A DNA stretch of 64,000 bases from Sphingomonas sp. 7/4-4 (GCF_027941955.1 NZ_CP115960.1:3116501-3180500), one strand, 5' to 3'. Numbered from the stretch's first letter, positions 47,702 through 60,122 are shown. Program-made: numbers and translations. The notes: a model not told the origin generated them from the sequence alone.

Positions 47702-48679
47702 ATGAGAATAGGGGTCATCGGCGGCGGCGCCTGGGGCACTGCACTGGCGCAGGTAGCGGCGCGCGGCGGGCAACCCGTCACGCTCTGGGCGCGCGAGCCC
47801 GAAGTGGTCGAGAGCGTCAACGAATCGCATGAGAATCGCCACTTCCTCGCCGGCGTCGCGCTCTCCGATACGATCCGCGCCACCGGCGACCTCGCCGATC
47901 TCGCCGGCCATGATGCGCTGCTCGTCGTCGCCCCGGCCCAGCATGTCCGCGCCGTCCTTGCCGCCGCGCCGGTCGGGGCCACGCCGCTCGTGCTCTGCGC
48001 CAAGGGGATCGAGGCGGGCAGCCGCCTGCTCGTCGGCGAAGTCGCGCACCAGGCCGCGCCCGATGCGCCGATCGCCGTGCTCTCCGGCCCCACGTTCGCG
48101 CACGAAGTCGCCGCCGGAAAGCCCACCGCAGTCACGCTCGCCTGCGAGGACGAGGCCCTGCGCACCCGCCTTGCCGAGCGGCTGGCCGGCCCTGCTTTCC
48201 GCACCTATGGCTCGGCCGACGTGATCGGGGCGGAGATCGGCGGCGCGGTCAAGAATGTCCTCGCGATCGCCTGCGGCGTGGTTGAAGGCGCCGGCCTTGG
48301 ACTAAACGCCCGCGCCGCGCTGATCGCGCGCGGCTTTGCCGAGATGACGCGTTTCGGCCTCGCCCGTGGCGGCCAGGCCGAAACGCTCACCGGCCTTTCC
48401 GGCCTCGGGGATCTCGTGCTGACTTGCTCCTCGACCAATTCGCGCAATTTCTCGCTCGGCGTCGGGCTCGGTCAGGGCAAGAGCGCCGCCGAGCTGATGG
48501 CCGACCGCAAGACCGTGGCCGAAGGGGCCTTCACTGCCCCCGTGCTCCGCGAGGCCGCCGCCGAAGCCGGAGTCGACATGCCGGTGACCCAGGCAGTCAA
48601 CGCGCTGCTCGAAGGCGCCGCGGTGCGTGACGTGATCGAGGCGCTGCTCAGCCGCCCCTTGCGGGAGGAAGTCCAATGA
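47702..48679 (+). CDS. gpsA: Glycerol-3-phosphate dehydrogenase [NAD(P)+]
   Basis: A 325-residue enzyme that makes sn-glycerol-3-phosphate for phospholipids. The Rossmann motif is GVIGGGAWGTALAQV (residues ~3-17). Family motifs are LCAKGIEAGSRLL, LSGPTFAHEVAAGKPTAVTL and the catalytic Lys in EIGGAVKNVLAIACG. Its stop overlaps the next ATG (ATGA). Confidence 0.95.
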   Translation: MRIGVIGGGAWGTALAQVAARGGQPVTLWAREPEVVESVNESHENRHFLAGVALSDTIRATGDLADLAGHDALLVVAPAQHVRAVLAAAPVGATPLVLCAKGIEAGSRLLVGEVAHQAAPDAPIAVLSGPTFAHEVAAGKPTAVTLACEDEALRTRLAERLAGPAFRTYGSADVIGAEIGGAVKNVLAIACGVVEGAGLGLNARAALIARGFAEMTRFGLARGGQAETLTGLSGLGDLVLTCSSTNSRNFSLGVGLGQGKSAAELMADRKTVAEGAFTAPVLREAAAEAGVDMPVTQAVNALLEGAAVRDVIEALLSRPLREEVQ

Positions 48680-49211
48680 AGTGGGCGGCGATGCTGCGCG
48701 GGATCAACCTCGGCAAGCGGCAGCTCAAATCGGCCGAATTGAAGGCGGTGGTCGAGGGAATGGGTTTCACCGAGGTCAAGACGATCCTCGCCTCCGGCAA
48801 TGTCGTGTTCGAGGCGGGCGATACGGAGCCCGAGGCACTCGAGCGCGATCTCCACGCCGCGTTGGAGAAAGCGACCGGGCTCAAGTCCCAGGTCTTCGTC
48901 CGCAACCGCGCCGAGCTTGCCAAGCTGGTCGAAGCCAATCCCTTCCCCGACGAGGCGCGCGAGCGCCGAGCTTCCTCGTCGTCAGCTTCCACCGCGATCC
49001 CGTCGACAAGGCGGCGATCGATCGGCTGGCCCAGAGCTATGACGGCCCCGAACGCATGGTGGTGGTCGGTCGCGAGCTGTTCACCGATTTCCCCGACGGT
49101 CAGGGTCGCTCGAACCTGATTCCGGTGCTGCAGAAGGCGAAGCTCTCGCAGGCCAATACCGGCCGCAACTGGAACACGGTGCAGAAGCTGCTCGCCGCGC
49201 TCGACTCCTAG
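48676..49211 (+). CDS. DUF1697 family protein (one frameshift near 48965)
   Basis: About 178 residues of the DUF1697 family, of unknown function. It starts MKWAAMLRGINLGKRQLK, then VKTILASGNVVFEAGD. One C is missing at 48964-48967; restored, it continues SFLVVSFHRDPVDK, VVVGRELFTDFPDGQGRS and NTGRNWNTVQKLLAALDS. It is the last gene of the tsaD-gpsA-DUF1697 run and is convergent with the DUF1674 gene. Confidence 0.88.
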
Positions 49212-49360
49212 AAGTCGACGGCGACCCCGTTGCGTTCCCAATCGCCATAGCGCGTCGGGTCGAGCGGGTCGGTTGCCGGCGCGGCGGGTGCGGGCTTGGG
49301 CACCGACGGGCTCTTCGAGAGATGCTGCGGGGGCTTCACATGGCTCGGGCGCTGGCCCAT
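49208..49360 (-). CDS. DUF1674 (SDHAF4-like) protein
   Basis: A 50-residue protein ending DPLDPTRYGDWERNGVAVDF, the invariant C-terminus of DUF1674/SDHAF4, a succinate dehydrogenase flavinylation assembly factor family. The N-terminal half is Pro/Lys-rich and disordered. ATG 49360 gives the compact form; an upstream ATG at 49390 would add 10 residues. The divergent rsmB start is 13 bases away. Confidence 0.85.
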   Translation of the reverse strand: MGQRPSHVKPPQHLSKSPSVPKPAPAAPATDPLDPTRYGDWERNGVAVDF

Positions 49361-49373
49361 GGCACTGGCTCCA

Positions 49374-50661
49374 ATGAGTAAAGCCCCCAATCGCCCCCGC
49401 CGCCCGAGCGGTCAAGAGCCCGACGGCCCCGGCGTCCCCGCGCGCCGGGCGGCGCTCAAGCTGCTCGATGCCGTGCTCCGCCGCGGCCTCGCGCTCGAGC
49501 AGGCGCTCGATTCGGCCGCCTCCGGCCTCGCGCCCAACGATCGCGGGCTCGCCCATGCGATCGCCGCCGAAACGCTCCGCCGGCTTCCCGATCTCGATGC
49601 GCTGATCGATTCGGCCACTCAGCGCGACTTGCCCGACGACGCCAAGGCACGCTTCGCATTGCGCATCGCCTTGGTCCAGGCGCTGGTGCTCGGCACGCCC
49701 GGCCATGCCGCCATTTCCACCGTCCTCCCCTGGTCGACGGCGGGCCTCGGAAACTCGTCCACGGCGTGTTCGGCACGCTCGTCCGGCAGGGAGCGAGCTT
49801 GCCGGAGCCTCCCACGCTTCCCGACCCGGTGGCATTGCGCTGGCACGCTGCCTGGGGCGACCAGATGATCGAGGATGCAGAGCGCGCCATCGCGGTCCCG
49901 CCGCCGCTCGACCTGACGCTGCGCGATCCGGCGCGCGCGCCCGATCTGCCGGGCAAGAGCCTGCTTCCCGGCCATCTTCGCCTCGACGAAAAGGCCGCGG
50001 TCACCGGCATCGAAGGCTATGTCGAAGGCGATTGGTGGGTGCAGGACCTTGCTGCCTCGATCCCCGCGCGGCTGATCGGCAAGGGTGCGGGCACGGCGCT
50101 CGATCTTTGCGCCGCGCCCGGCGGCAAGACGCTCCAGCTCGCTGCGGCCGGCTGGGCCGTGACCGCCGTCGACGTCTCGGAAAGTCGTCTCGCGCGACTT
50201 CACGAAAATCTCGAACGCACGGGGCTCGCCGCGACGGTAATTGCCGCCGATCTCCTCAAATGGGCGCCGGCCGCCCCGCCGACGCCGTGCTGCTCGACGC
50301 GCCGTGCAGCGCCACCGGCATCTTTCGCCGCCACCCCGACGTGCTCCACCGCGTTCGCCCCTCACTGATCGCCGAAATGGCGGCGCTTCAGTCAGGCCTG
50401 CTGGCTCGCGCCGCTTCATGGGTGAAGCCCGGCGGCACGCTGGTCTTCTCCACGTGCTCGCTCGAGCCGCAGGAAGGCGAGGCGCAGCTCGCCCGCTTCC
50501 TCGCCGAGCATCCCGAATTTGCGATCCTGCCGATATCGCCCGATGAGCTCCCGCTTGGTATTGCGCCGCGCGACGACGGCAGCCTTCGCCTTCTCCCCGG
50601 AGTGCTCGCCGATGTCGGCGGTCTCGACGGCTTCTTCATCGTCCGTCTGCGGCGGAGCTAG
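49374..50661 (+). CDS. rsmB: 16S rRNA (cytosine-967-C5)-methyltransferase RsmB-like (two frameshifts)
   Basis: RsmB/Sun-type methyltransferase. The N-terminal NusB-like domain (KLLDAVLRRGLALEQAL) is followed by a break at a C run 49727-49731, then the SAM domain: ALDLCAAPGGKTLQLAA. A second break occurs near 50266-50269, then the catalytic region DAPCSATGIFRRHPDV (DAPC) and VFSTCSLEPQEGE (second catalytic Cys). Each break is mended by adding one base. Start ATG 49374. Confidence 0.92.
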
Positions 50662-50673
50662 TTGTCAATAATA

Positions 50674-50695
50674 GCGCGAAAACCTACATTCGCGC
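50674..50695. promoter_or_regulatory. Inverted repeat at the parD start, possible autoregulatory operator
   Basis: GCGCGAA and TTCGCGC (50674-50680 and 50689-50695) flank 8 bases directly before the parD ATG at 50697. ParD proteins usually repress their own operon from such sites. Confidence 0.45.
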
Positions 50696-50696
50696 G

Positions 50697-50942
50697 ATGG
50701 CACAGATGAACGTCTCAATCCCCGATGGACTCAAGAGCTGGGCCGAAGCACGCGTCGCCGAAGGCCGCTATGCCAGCACCAGCGACTATGTTCGCGATCT
50801 GGTGCGTCGCGACCAGGAGGCGGAACAGGCCCGCCGCAGGCTCCAGACCGCGATCGATGTCGGCAGGGCCTCGGGTATCAGTGATCGTAGTATTGACGAT
50901 ATCATCGGCGACATGCTGGCCGTATCGCGCGACGCCGGCTGA
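50697..50942 (+). CDS. ParD-family type II antitoxin, orphan
   Basis: An 81-residue ribbon-helix-helix protein. The N-terminus MAQMNVSIPDGLKSWAEARV is the DNA-binding RHH with ASTSDYVRDLVRRDQE, followed by a flexible C-terminus with SDRSIDDIIGDML, the usual ParE-neutralising segment. No ParE-type toxin follows; the next 120 bases hold a palindromic repeat. It is either an orphan or the partner toxin lies elsewhere. Confidence 0.8.
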   Translation: MAQMNVSIPDGLKSWAEARVAEGRYASTSDYVRDLVRRDQEAEQARRRLQTAIDVGRASGISDRSIDDIIGDMLAVSRDAG

Positions 50943-50998
50943 ATCGACATTCAAATTCCCTCCCTTTTTGGGAGGGGTTAGGGGTGGGTGAATGTCGA
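50943..50998. repeat. Palindromic repeat after parD
   Basis: The outer arms TCGACATTCA / TGAATGTCGA enclose an inner CCCTCCC-TTTTT-GGGAGGG hairpin and the GGGGTTAGGGGTGGG tract familiar from dispersed repeats in related genomes. It may also act as a terminator. Confidence 0.65.
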
Positions 50999-51063
50999 TA
51001 CGTTCTAGATATTGAGCGATCCCCACGGTTGCGCGCGAATCATGCCATGCTAGAGCAATCGAC

Positions 51064-51723
51064 ATGCCCGCCGTCCGCATCGCCCCCTCGATCCTTTCCG
51101 CCGACTTCGCCCGCCTGGGCGAGGAGATCCGCGCCATCGACGCCGCCGGGGCCGACTGGATCCATGTCGACGTCATGGACGGCCATTTCGTGCCCAACAT
51201 CACGATCGGCCCTGCAGTGATCAAGGCGCTGCGGCCGCACACCGCCAAGCCGTTCGACGTCCATCTGATGATCACGCCGGTCGATCCGCTGCTCGCCGCC
51301 TTCGCCGATGCCGGCGCCGATACCATTTCGGTGCATCCCGAATCGGGCCCGCACCTCCATCGCACGCTCCAGACGATCAAGGCGCTGGGCAAGCGCGCCG
51401 GCGTGGTGCTGAACCCGGCAACGCCCGTCGATGTTGTCGACCATGTCATGGACATGATCGACTTGATCCTCGTGATGAGCGTCAACCCGGGCTTCGGCGG
51501 CCAGAAGTTCATCGAGAGCCAGCTTCCCAAGATCACCGAGCTCCGCCGGCGGATCACCGCATCGGGCCGCGCGATCGACCTCGAAGTCGATGGCGGCGTC
51601 GATCGGGATACCGCGCCGCGCGTGATCGCCGCGGGCGCCGATGCGCTGGTCGCCGGCACCGCCACGTTCACCGGCGGCCCTGATCGCTACGCCGACAATA
51701 TTGCCGCGCTACGAGGCGGATGA
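51064..51723 (+). CDS. rpe: Ribulose-phosphate 3-epimerase
   Basis: A 219-residue TIM-barrel enzyme interconverting ribulose-5-P and xylulose-5-P. Motifs: [33 protein letters not shown] (metal/catalytic Asp and His), [16 protein letters not shown] and [18 protein letters not shown]. The ATG follows the parD repeat by 65 bases. The next gene starts in its stop codon (ATGA). Confidence 0.96.
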   Translation: MPAVRIAPSILSADFARLGEEIRAIDAAGADWIHVDVMDGHFVPNITIGPAVIKALRPHTAKPFDVHLMITPVDPLLAAFADAGADTISVHPESGPHLHRTLQTIKALGKRAGVVLNPATPVDVVDHVMDMIDLILVMSVNPGFGGQKFIESQLPKITELRRRITASGRAIDLEVDGGVDRDTAPRVIAAGADALVAGTATFTGGPDRYADNIAALRGG

Positions 51724-53452
51724 ACGATTCACCGCCCGGGTCCGGCGCCGACGGAGTCGAGGAAGGCAAGCGGCTCATCCGCACCGGCGGCGATCGCGGC
51801 CTGAGCCTTGCGGAGCGCATTTCCGAACGCTTCCAGCGCCTGACCTGGGGCACGCCGCTCCATGCGATGCGGCTGCGCGGGCGCTATCCGCTCAAGCTCA
51901 TCGCAGTGCCCGACGATCCCTTTTTCGGCGACGTCCATCGCGGCAACGGCCTGCTCGATGGCGTGGTCCATTTCCGCGGCGAAGAGCGGCCGATCGCCGA
52001 TCTCGATTTCGCCAGGCCCGGCTGGTCGACGCCCTTCGCCGAATATCTGCAGAGCTTTGCCTGGCTCCGCGACCTCTCCAGCGTCACGACGCGCGCGCAA
52101 GGTGCGCCGATCGCCGAGGAGATCATGCGGCGTTGGCTGGAGGCCCATGGCGAGAAGGTCTCCGATCCGGCGTGGCGCGCCGATCAATGGGGCCGCCGCA
52201 TCCTGTTCTGGACTGCGCACGCCCCGTTGATCCTCTCGTCCAGCAATCTGATCTACCGGTCGAGCGTGCTCCATGCGCTCGCCCGCGGCGCGCGGCATCT
52301 CGATCGCAGCGCCGATCGCGTCCAGCCCGGCGTCGCGCGCATCGCCGCCTGGGCGGGCGTCCTGGTGGCGGGCCTGTCGATGCCCGGCGGCGATCCGCGC
52401 CGAGTCTTCGGCGAGAATGGCCTCAGGCGCACGCTGGAAAATTCGGTGTTCGACGACGGCGGTAGTGTCACGCGGTCGCCCGACGCGCAGCTCGAATCGA
52501 TTCAGCTCCTGACGATTCTGAGCGAAGCCTATGCCGCACGCCGCCTCGGAACGCCCGACTTCATCGAAGCGGCGCGCGCGCGCATGGTCACGGCGCTGCT
52601 CGGGCTGTGCCATGGCGACAGGGGCCTTTCGAGCTGGCAGGGCTCGGGCCCGATATCGGGCGACGTCATCGAGCAGGTGATCGAAGCGACCGGCGTGCGT
52701 ACCCGCCCGCTCAAGCAGGCGCGCGAATGGGGCTATCAGCGGCTCTCCGCGGGGCAGAGCGTGCTGATCATGGACGCCGCGCCGCCGCCGCTGGCGCGGC
52801 TGGTCGAGGGCGGCTGCGCCTCGACCTTGGCGTTCGAATTCTCCGACGGCATGGATCGCATCGTCGTCAATTGCGGCGGCGCGCGCTCGGCGAATGCCCA
52901 GGTCCCCGCGGCGCTCACCGAAGGCCTGCGCACCACCGCCGCGCATTCCACCCTCGTGCTGAGCAACAGCAATTCGACGGCGATCCATTCGGACGGCACG
53001 CTCGGCCGCGGGGTGGTCGAAGTCGAACTCGCGCGGCACGAGACCGACAGCGCCAGCCGGATCGAGGCGAGCCATGATGGCTATGTCCGCAGGCTCGGCT
53101 ATCTCCACCGCCGCATCGTGGCGATGTCGCCCGATGGCCGCGACATTCGCGGCGAGGATATGCTGCTCCCCGCGGATCGGCGCAAGCACAAGGCCCCGCC
53201 GCCGTTCACCGCGCGTTTCCATCTCCACCCCAAGTCGAGGTGACGCCCACCGCGGACGGTTTCGCCGCGATCCTGCGCACCGCATCGGGGCATCTCTGGC
53301 AATTCCGCTGCAAGGGCGGCGACCTCGCGATCGAGGACAGCCTCTGGGTCGATCCGCGCGGTCGCCCGCTGCCCAGCCAGCAGCTCGTCGTCACCGGCGT
53401 CAGCCCCGCGGGCGGCACCAACATAAGCTGGCTGTTCCACCGGGCGAAATAG
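51720..53452 (+). CDS. Heparinase II/III family protein (one frameshift near 53234)
   Basis: About 577 residues. The middle part carries the alpha-toroid segment typical of heparinase II/III-like proteins ([30 protein letters not shown] read as [17 protein letters not shown]). The C-terminal beta sandwich contains DRIVVNCGG and [12 protein letters not shown]. The frame breaks at 53231-53235; one added G continues it as [16 protein letters not shown] to [10 protein letters not shown]. It lies between rpe and purH, a frequent alphaproteobacterial position; the substrate is unknown and a cytoplasmic or periplasmic location is not clear. Confidence 0.85.
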
Positions 53453-53491
53453 GGGTTGCGACGCGGGGCTCGATCCTTAGGAGGGCGGGCC

Positions 53492-55053
53492 ATGGACCAG
53501 GTCACGATCAAGCGCGCACTCCTTTCGGTTTCCGACAAGGCTGGAATCATCGAACTCGGGCGGGCGCTAGCGGCGCAGGGCGTCGAGCTCGTCTCCACCG
53601 GCGGCACCGCCAAGGCATTGCGCGATGCCGGCCTCGAGGTCCGCGACATCTCCGATCTCACCGGCTTCCCCGAGATGATGGACGGCCGGGTCAAGACGCT
53701 CCACCCCAAGGTGCATGGCGGCCTGCTCGCGGTGCGCGGCAATGCCGAGCACCTCGCCTCGATGGACGAACACGATATCGGCGCGATCGATCTGGTGGTG
53801 GTGAACCTCTATCCCTTCGCACAGACCGTGGCGCGCGGCGCCGCGCGCGAAGAGATCATCGAGAATATCGATATCGGCGGCCCCTCGATGGTGCGTTCGG
53901 CGGCGAAGAACCACGAATCGGTCGCGATCCTCACCGATCCCGCGGATTATGCGCTCGTTCATGGCGGCAGCACCACGCTGGAGCAGCGCCGGAAGTTCGC
54001 CGCCAAGGCCTATGCCGCCACCGCCGCTTATGACGCAGCGATTGCGAGCTGGTTCGCCTTCGCCGATCAGGGTGAGACCTTCCCCGCCACGCTGCCGGTG
54101 GCCCTCACCAAAGGGCCCGAATTGCGCTACGGCGAGAACCCGCACCAGTCGGCGGCGCTCTACCTCCCCAGACCGGCACGCGCGGTATCGCGCAGGCCGA
54201 GCAGCTCCAGGGCAAGGCGCTCAGCTACAACAACTACAACGATGCCGATGCCGCGCTCGAATTGGTCTCCGAGTTCAAGGACGGTCCGCCGACGGTGGTC
54301 ATCGTCAAGCACGCCAACCCGTGCGGCGTCGCCACTGCCGATACGCTGAAGGCAGCCTATCTCGAGGCGCTCGCCTGCGATTCGGTATCCGCATTCGGCG
54401 GCATCATCGCGGTCAACCGCAAGCTCGACCGTGAGACCGCCGAGGCGATGGCCGGCATCTTCACCGAAGTCGTCGTCGCCCCCGATGCCGATGCGGATGC
54501 CCGCGCGGTCTTCGCCGCGAAGAAGAACCTTCGCCTGCTGATCACTGGCGACTTGCCCGATCCCGCCCGCCCGGGGCTGATGCTCAAGTCGATCGCGGGC
54601 GGAATGCTCGTCCAGTCGCGCGACAATGGTCGACTTGGGGAGCTCAAGGTCGTCACGAAGCGCGCGCCCACCGAACAGGAACTCGCCGATTGCCGCTTCG
54701 CCTGGACCGTGGCGAAGCACGTCAAGTCGAACGCGATCGTCTATGCCAAGGGCGGCAGCACGGCCGGCATCGGCGCGGGCCAGATGAACCGTCTCGAATC
54801 GGCGCGTATCGCCGCGTGGAAGGCGAAGGACGCTGCCGACAAGGCAGGCTGGGCCCAGCCGCGCACAATCGATTCGGCAGTCGCCTCGGACGCCTTCTTC
54901 CCCTTCGCCGACGGCCTGCTCGCCGCGGTCGAAGCCGGCGCCACCGCCGTGATCCAGCCCGGCGGCTCGATCCGTGACGACGAAGTCATCGCCGCCGCCG
55001 ACGAAGCCGGGCTCGCGATGGTGTTCACCGGAATGCGGCATTTCCGCCACTGA
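53492..55053 (+). CDS. purH: Bifunctional AICAR transformylase/IMP cyclohydrolase (one frameshift near 54168)
   Basis: PurH performs the last two steps of IMP synthesis. ATG 53492: [18 protein letters not shown], then the IMP cyclohydrolase domain ([28 protein letters not shown]). The break is at the C run 54166-54169. With one base added the transformylase domain continues: [25 protein letters not shown] (Lys/His catalytic) and [11 protein letters not shown]. Ends FTGMRHFRH. Confidence 0.95.
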
Positions 55054-55067
55054 CCGGCGCTGTCATC

Positions 55068-55086
55068 AGGTCAGTCTTGCTGACCT
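55068..55086 (+). terminator. Weak hairpin after purH
   Basis: AGGTCAG / CTGACCT (7 bp, 5-base loop), followed by a T run only further downstream (CTTTTGAAATTTTA). Confidence 0.3.
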
Positions 55087-55177
55087 ACTCGACAAGGCTT
55101 TTGAAATTTTATAACAAGCGTCCGGAAACCGGGCCCGTGCGTTCTCGAAGCGACACGGCCTGCAATTCGGAGAGACC

Positions 55178-57479
<2,302 letters not shown>

Positions 57480-57495
57480 TGATGTCCAATCCCTT

Positions 57496-57573
57496 CCGTT
57501 CGTTTCGAGCGAAGTCGAGAAACGGAAGCCTGGCCGTGCGCCAAAGTGTCTCGACTTCGCTCGACACGAACGG
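57496..57573. repeat. Palindromic repeat between bkdA2 and bkdB
   Basis: The arms 57496-57523 and 57546-57573 are inverted repeats (2 mismatches in 28) carrying TCGAGCGAAGTCGAG. It ends 10 bases before the bkdB start and could fold in the operon mRNA. Confidence 0.75.
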
Positions 57574-57582
57574 AGTGCATTG

Positions 57583-58874
57583 ATGGCCCGCTTCACTTTC
57601 CGCCTGCCGGATATCGGCGAAGGCATCGCCGAGGCCGAGATCGTCGCATGGCACGTGCGTGTCGGCGAGCGTGTCGAGGAGGACCAGCAGGTCGCCGACA
57701 TGATGACCGACAAGGCGACCGTCGAGATGGAATCACCGGTGTCGGGCGTGGTGGTCGAGCTCGCGGGCGAAGTCGGCGATCAGGTCGCGATCGGTTCGGC
57801 GCTGATGGTGGTCGAGACCGACGGGGACGAAGCGGCGGTTTCCGAGGAAGTCGAGGAACAGGTCGAGGCGGAGAATCCCGGCGTCGAAGTGGCCGAGCCC
57901 GCCCCCGAGCCCATCCGTGCTCCGGCGAAGGCCGGAGCTTTGGGGGAGAGGAGCCTGTCGACAACGCAGCGCTCCGGCCTTCGCCGGAGCACAAGAAAGA
58001 AGCGCAGAACGACCGCCACGTCCTCGCCTCTCCCGCCGTCCGGGCCCGTGCGCGCGACCTCGGCATCGATCTCGCCGCCGTGAAGGCAGAAGGCGATCGG
58101 CTGCGCCATTCCGATCTCGACGCCTATCTCCGCTACGGCCAGGGCCAGGGCTATCACGCCCCGCACGCAAGCCGCGCCCGCGAGGACGAGGCCGTCAAGG
58201 TCATCGGTATGCGCCGCCGCATCGCGGAGAACATGGCCGCGTCGAAGCGCGCGATCCCGCATTTCACCTATGTTGAAGAGATCGACGTCACTGCGCTCGA
58301 AGCCATGCGCGGCGACTTGAACGCCAATCGCGGCAATCGCCCCAAGCTGACGATGCTGCCGTTCCTGATCGTCGCGATCTGCCGGACGATCCCCGATTTT
58401 CCGATGATCAATGCGCGCTATGACGACGAGGCCGGCGTCGTCACGCGCCACGGCCGCGTCCATCTCGGCATGGCGACGCAGACCGATGCGGGTCTGATGG
58501 TGCCGGTGATCCGCGATGCGCAGGACAGGAATGTCTGGCAGCTCGCGTCCGAGATCGGGCGTCTCGCCGATGCCGCGCGCACCGGCAAGGCGAAGAGCGA
58601 AGAACTGAGCGGCTCGACGCTCACCGTCACATCGCTGGGTCCGCTCGGTGGCATCGCCACGACCCCCGTCATCAATCGGCCCGAAGTCGCGATCATCGGC
58701 CCCAACAAGATCGTCGAGCGTCCGATCTTCCAGGGTGACGAGATCGTTCGCGCCAAGCTGATGAACCTCTCGATCAGCTGCGATCACCGTGTCGTCGATG
58801 GCTGGGATGCGGCGAGCTATGTTCAGGCAGTCAAGAAACTGCTCGAGACGCCGGTTCTGCTGTTCGCCGACTGA
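57583..58874 (+). CDS. bkdB: Branched-chain 2-oxoacid dehydrogenase E2, dihydrolipoyl acyltransferase (one frameshift near 57944)
   Basis: E2 core. The lipoyl domain (residues ~1-80) holds the lipoylated Lys in MTDKATVEMESPVSG. A linker (Glu/Pro-rich) contains a 74-bp palindromic repeat (57918-57991) translated in frame. The E1/E3-binding domain follows (LASPAVRARARDLGIDLAAV), then the catalytic domain with IGMRRRIAENM and the active site SCDHRVVDGWDAA. The break is in the G run 57942-57946; one added G restores the frame. ATG 57583 is used in preference to the TTG just before it. No E3 (lpdV) gene follows. Confidence 0.92.
57918..57991. repeat. REP-like palindrome inside bkdB, GGCGAAGGCC family, copy 2
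   Basis: Perfect 21-bp inverted arms (57918-57938 and 57971-57991), the same unit as at 27555-27614 with a different loop. It is translated within the flexible linker of E2 between the lipoyl and binding domains. Confidence 0.9.
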
Positions 58875-58875
58875 G

Positions 58876-59175
58876 ATGGCGCATTTCCTGCTCCGCTACG
58901 ATCTCGCGCCCGATTATATCGAGCGTCGCGGGGCATTTCGCGAGCAGCATCTCGCGCTCGCATGGGTGGCGGCCGGGCGCGGTGCACTGCTGCTTGGCGG
59001 CGCGGTCGGCGATCCGGTCGAATCGGCGCTGCTGCTGTTCACCGACGCCGATGCCGCCCGCGCCTTTGCGGAGGCCGATCCCTATGTGGCGAACGGGCTG
59101 GTCACGCGCTGGCATGTCCAGCCGTGGAACACCGTCGTCGGTGCCGACGCCGCCAATCCGGTGCGGCCGGCCTAG
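58876..59175 (+). CDS. YciI family protein
   Basis: A 99-residue ferredoxin-like-fold YciI protein: HFLLRYDLAPDYIERRGAFREQHLALAW carries the YciI His (FREQH) pattern, and SALLLFTDADAARAFAEADPYVANGL is also typical. Function not well established. ATG 58876 follows the bkdB stop by one base, so it is the last gene of the bkd operon. Confidence 0.88.
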   Translation: MAHFLLRYDLAPDYIERRGAFREQHLALAWVAAGRGALLLGGAVGDPVESALLLFTDADAARAFAEADPYVANGLVTRWHVQPWNTVVGADAANPVRPA

Positions 59176-60122
59176 CCCGGCAGGAAGATCGATCGGCTCA
59201 GCACGTCGCGCACCATTTCGCGGCCCGAACTCATCCGCTCCTGCGCCGCGCGCTCGATCCGCGCCGTCTCTCCGGCCAGTTCCATCCGGCGCTTCGACAA
59301 GGCGCGGAACCGCGCTTCGTCGGCGCCGCTCCGGAAGCCGAAATAGCCGCCATTGTTGAACCAGCCGCGCTTCGCCAGCAGTTCGCATAGCTCGGAGGTC
59401 GCGCCGACCATTGCAATCTGGTTCGCGAGCAGCGGATCGCTAGCGGATGCCGTCGGCCCTGACATCACTGCGATGCCTTGCTTCGCCTTTGCAGGCAGAT
59501 TGGCCGCAGCCAGCGCCTGCGCCATCGCCGTGGCGCGGCGGTGGCGGTCAGCCGCTTGCGACTGCGCCAGTGTCCGGAGATCGGCAATCGCCACACATTG
59601 CGACAGCGCGCGCGGATCCTGTTCGAGCAGATAGGGGCTGGTCAAATTGGCAACGCCGAGTCGGCCGAACGCAGTGCCGAAATCGCGTTGCGCCTGCGCA
59701 TCGGCAGTCACGCTCTCGACGAACAGCCGCGAAAGCGGTCCGCGCGATGCGGCGCCTGCCGGCACCTTGGGTGCGCCGCCCGGCCCGAATTCGACTTCGG
59801 CGAAGCTGCTCGCATCGGCACGCGCCAGCGTCTCATATTGCGCGTGCGCGATCATCGCCACACCGGCGCCCGCCGCCAGCAGCAAGACGAGCGAACCGAG
59901 CTTCCATGCCAAGGTTGAATAGCGCGTCGTCACGACGAAACCGACTGCCCAGAGCAGCAGTGCGAAGACGGCGCCAGCACCGATCAACGACCCGAGCGGC
60001 TGTTGCGGCACGAGGCGTGGCGCCAGCAATGCGGCCAGCACGAGGATGGCCACGCCGGCAAGCGTCGCGATGACAGGATGGTCGTATGGGGTCTCGCGAC
60101 CCGCTTCTTCGATGTGGTTCAT
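59172..60122 (-). CDS. Unrecognised membrane protein
   Basis: 316 residues. Three predicted membrane segments lie in the first ~100 residues (ATLAGVAILVLAALLAP, GAGAVFALLLWAVGFVV, GSLVLLLAAGAGVAMIA). A soluble C-terminal domain follows, with SRLFVESVTADAQAQRDFG, Cys residues in SQCVAIADL and SELCELLAKRGWF, and a basic C-terminus. I recognise no family. ATG 60122; the longer open frame upstream overlaps rarD antisense and is not coding. Confidence 0.55.
   Translation of the reverse strand: MNHIEEAGRETPYDHPVIATLAGVAILVLAALLAPRLVPQQPLGSLIGAGAVFALLLWAVGFVVTTRYSTLAWKLGSLVLLLAAGAGVAMIAHAQYETLARADASSFAEVEFGPGGAPKVPAGAASRGPLSRLFVESVTADAQAQRDFGTAFGRLGVANLTSPYLLEQDPRALSQCVAIADLRTLAQSQAADRHRRATAMAQALAAANLPAKAKQGIAVMSGPTASASDPLLANQIAMVGATSELCELLAKRGWFNNGGYFGFRSGADEARFRALSKRRMELAGETARIERAAQERMSSGREMVRDVLSRSIFLPG

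Noticed and set aside
50943-51063. A ParE toxin after parD
   Set aside because: Only 121 bases with a palindromic repeat precede rpe; no open frame of toxin size exists.
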